Source: an uncultured Acetatifactor sp. (GTDB lineage Bacteria > Bacillota > Clostridia > Lachnospirales > Lachnospiraceae). Taken from it: a stretch of 6,167 nt of DNA. Shown one piece after another: positions 4,840 through 6,167 of the stretch (its first letter is position 1; every line of letters begins with the position of its first letter). The stretch covers positions 1-6,167 of the forward strand of contig CAOOJO010000175.1 of the NCBI GenBank assembly GCA_948496895.1, read 5' to 3'. The translations under genes and the position numbers were made by a program. Below the pieces are notes generated by a model. The model saw nothing but the letters and a program-made list of their open reading frames with translations. It searched no databases and had not been told where the DNA came from.

Positions 4840-5277
4840 TTATTTATCTGCTTTTTCGATAAGGTCGATTCGCCTCTGGTGGCGGGCTTCGCCGGAGAAC
4901 GGGGTGTTCAGGAAGACGTTCACGATCTCCAGGGCCAGGTTCTCCCCCACTATGCCGCCGCCTAATGCCAGTACGTTGGCATCGTTGTGCAGCCTGGTGA
5001 GCCTGGCCGTCAGGGTGTCCGCGCACAGGGCGCAGCGGATGCCGGGATGCCTGTTGGCCGACATCGAGATGCCTATTCCCGTAGTGCAGATGACTATTCC
5101 CTTCTCGCACCGCCCTTCGGCTACGGCTTGGGCCACAGCGTGTCCGTATACCGGATAGTCGCAGCTTTCCGTGCTGTGGCATCCTAAATCCTCACAGGGG
5201 ATGCCCGCCTCCTTCAGATGCCGGATGATGCGCTCCTTCAGCGCAAAACCGCCATGGTCGCTTCCAATCGCTATCAT
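4840..5277 (-). CDS. rpiB: Ribose-5-phosphate isomerase B
   Basis: RpiB interconverts ribulose-5-phosphate and ribose-5-phosphate in the cytosol, linking the pentose phosphate pathway to PRPP and nucleotide synthesis. The 145-residue length fits the RpiB/LacA/LacB family. Motifs are the N-terminal GSDHGGF (5-11), CDYP (39-42), the catalytic GIVICTTGIGISMSANR (60-76) with C64 as the expected base (E. coli C66), and HNDANVLALGG (97-107) with the phosphate-binding histidine H97. LacA/LacB are the main alternative, but no lac genes are near, and the sua5 and upp neighbours favour RpiB. The start at 5277 is preceded by AAGGA and a further upstream GAGGAGG. It follows sua5 by 105 nt. In many Clostridia and Bacilli this order also includes a low-molecular-weight phosphatase gene between sua5 and rpiB; none fits here. 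Confidence 0.95.
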   Translation of the reverse strand: MIAIGSDHGGFALKERIIRHLKEAGIPCEDLGCHSTESCDYPVYGHAVAQAVAEGRCEKGIVICTTGIGISMSANRHPGIRCALCADTLTARLTRLHNDANVLALGGGIVGENLALEIVNVFLNTPFSGEARHQRRIDLIEKADK

Positions 5278-5353
5278 GCTTCCTTTTCCTCCTCTTATTG
5301 TCTCTTTGTCTTCTTTGTTGCTCTGTCAGTTCGTGTCTCTGCGCCTGTCCGCC

Positions 5354-5382
5354 GGGCAGCTCCGCGCAATGGCTCCCTGCCC
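5354..5382 (-). repeat. Inverted repeat just after the sua5 stop
   Basis: GGGCAG (5354-5359) and CTGCCC (5377-5382) are perfect 6-bp complements with a 17-nt loop, beginning at the base after the sua5 stop codon. The transcript could form a GC-rich stem, but no U-run follows, so it does not look like a terminator. It may protect or attenuate the sua5 message before rpiB, which is inference. Confidence 0.35.
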
Positions 5383-6167
5383 TCAGTCCTCCGGGCCGGG
5401 GCTGCCATCCCCGGCGGGCAGTCTGACGACCCTGTGCCCCGCCGCCTTCCGCAGACGGTTCATGATGGCCTGTCCCAGGCCCTGCTCCGGAAAGCTCTCG
5501 GAATAGATGCTGGCCACCTTCTCATCGTCAAGCTCCCGCAGGACGGAGAACAGGTTCCTTGCGATGTCCTCCTGCGCCCCGCGGCTTCCAATACATTTTA
5601 CCACATCCGCACGGTATTGTTCAAGTACTTCTATGGTGCCGATGACCCCTGTCTTCTCCCCTTTTTCACGGTCTTCCTCCACATGGCGGTTGATGTAGGC
5701 CACCACCTGCTCGGTTGGCCCCTCCACGATTTGGAGCCTCCCCTCCGGCGCGTAGTGGCGGTACTTCATTCCGGGCGCCTTGGGGGCCTGACCGCTGTCC
5801 GGATCCAAGATTGTGACATCCATGTCAACTTTTCCCAGGATGTGGTCCAGCATCTCCTGGGTGACATAGCCCGGGCGCAGAATGCGGGGCGACTCTTCCG
5901 TCAGGTCGATGATGGTGGATTCCAGCCCTATGCCCACCTGCCCGCCGTCTATGATCATCTCTATCCGGCCCTCCATGTCCTCCGCGACGTACCCGGCGCA
6001 GGTGGGGCTGGGCTTCCCGGAGCGGTTGGCGCTGGGGGCGGCGATGTAGCCGCCGCTGTACTCTATGAGCCTGCGCGCCACGGGGTGGGAGGGGAAGCGC
6101 ACCGCCACGGTGCCCAGTCCTCCGGTGGTCTCCCGGGGGACTGCCCGGGACTTGGGCAGTATCATGG
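5383..6167 (-). CDS. sua5: Threonylcarbamoyl-AMP synthase, Sua5 type (5' end outside window)
   Basis: Sua5/TsaC makes L-threonylcarbamoyl-adenylate from threonine, bicarbonate and ATP, the first step of the t6A37 modification of ANN-decoding tRNAs. About 260 residues are visible. The frame runs off the right edge, and the ATG at 6165 is internal (MILPKS is a conserved mid-domain segment). Visible YrdC-domain motifs are GGLGTVAVRFPSHP, the nucleotide-binding APSANRSGKPSPT and GIGLESTIIDL, followed by ILRPG. Then comes the linker APGMKYRHYAPE and a Sua5 C-terminal domain of about 120 residues. This C-terminal domain separates it from short TsaC. By comparison with family lengths near 340-350, about 80-90 N-terminal residues are missing, including the basic motif. 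It leads the sua5-rpiB-upp-hydrolase cluster visible here. B. subtilis calls its copy ywlC. Confidence 0.95.
   Translation of the reverse strand, partial: MILPKSRAVPRETTGGLGTVAVRFPSHPVARRLIEYSGGYIAAPSANRSGKPSPTCAGYVAEDMEGRIEMIIDGGQVGIGLESTIIDLTEESPRILRPGYVTQEMLDHILGKVDMDVTILDPDSGQAPKAPGMKYRHYAPEGRLQIVEGPTEQVVAYINRHVEEDREKGEKTGVIGTIEVLEQYRADVVKCIGSRGAQEDIARNLFSVLRELDDEKVASIYSESFPEQGLGQAIMNRLRKAAGHRVVRLPAGDGSPGPED

Noticed and set aside
1..6167. CRISPR array, tRNA or rRNA genes, insertion sequences, phage or defence genes
   Set aside because: I saw no regularly spaced repeats, cloverleaf-like segments, transposase or integrase motifs; the genes are all recognisable housekeeping or cell-envelope types apart from the DUF402 protein.

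Overview
The window looks like one end of a chromosomal contig from an anaerobic Clostridia bacterium, most likely a fairly GC-rich member of the Lachnospiraceae. This is inferred from gene content and order (sua5-rpiB-upp beside an atpZ-atpI-atpB-atpE-atpF operon), purine-rich AGGAGG-type ribosome sites, a SleB-like hydrolase carrying a PcsB-type coiled coil, and a c-subunit with a sodium-type site. No similarity search was possible, so the taxonomic placement is tentative.

Layout, left to right. Positions 1-36 are not biological: they match the end of the Illumina TruSeq universal adapter and abut a truncated atpF. Positions 37-2138 hold the 5' part of an F-type ATP synthase operon on the minus strand, read atpZ, atpI, atpB (a), atpE (c), atpF (b, partial). 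Its promoter is visible at 2176-2204 as TAGACA-17 bp-TATAAT, with a perfect 7-3-7 palindrome filling the spacer. The 223-bp gap at 2139-2361 is a divergent promoter region. To its right a DUF402 gene (2362-2841) runs on the plus strand.

From 2850 to the right end there is a second minus-strand cluster, read sua5 (5' end outside the window), rpiB, upp, and then a secreted coiled-coil/SleB-like cell wall hydrolase. The hydrolase converges tail-to-tail with the DUF402 gene, with 8 bp between the stops. The sua5-rpiB-upp-atp neighbourhood is an old Firmicutes gene order (compare the B. subtilis ywlC-rpiB-glyA-upp-atp region). Here the hydrolase and the DUF402 gene sit between upp and the atp operon, so the ATP synthase genes have their own promoter.

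How the genes fit together: AtpZ and AtpI are accessory and assembly proteins for the F1Fo ATP synthase; AtpB, AtpE and AtpF form its membrane sector, which probably uses Na+. Sua5 makes the threonylcarbamoyl-AMP for tRNA t6A37. RpiB supplies ribose-5-phosphate, the precursor of PRPP, which Upp uses to salvage uracil. The DUF402 protein may be a nucleoside di-/triphosphatase. The hydrolase acts outside the membrane on peptidoglycan. I found no clear undescribed system. The points most worth a second look are the adapter artefact, the atp promoter palindrome, the hydrolase domain pairing, the ion-site residues of AtpE and AtpB, and the repeats in the upp leader.
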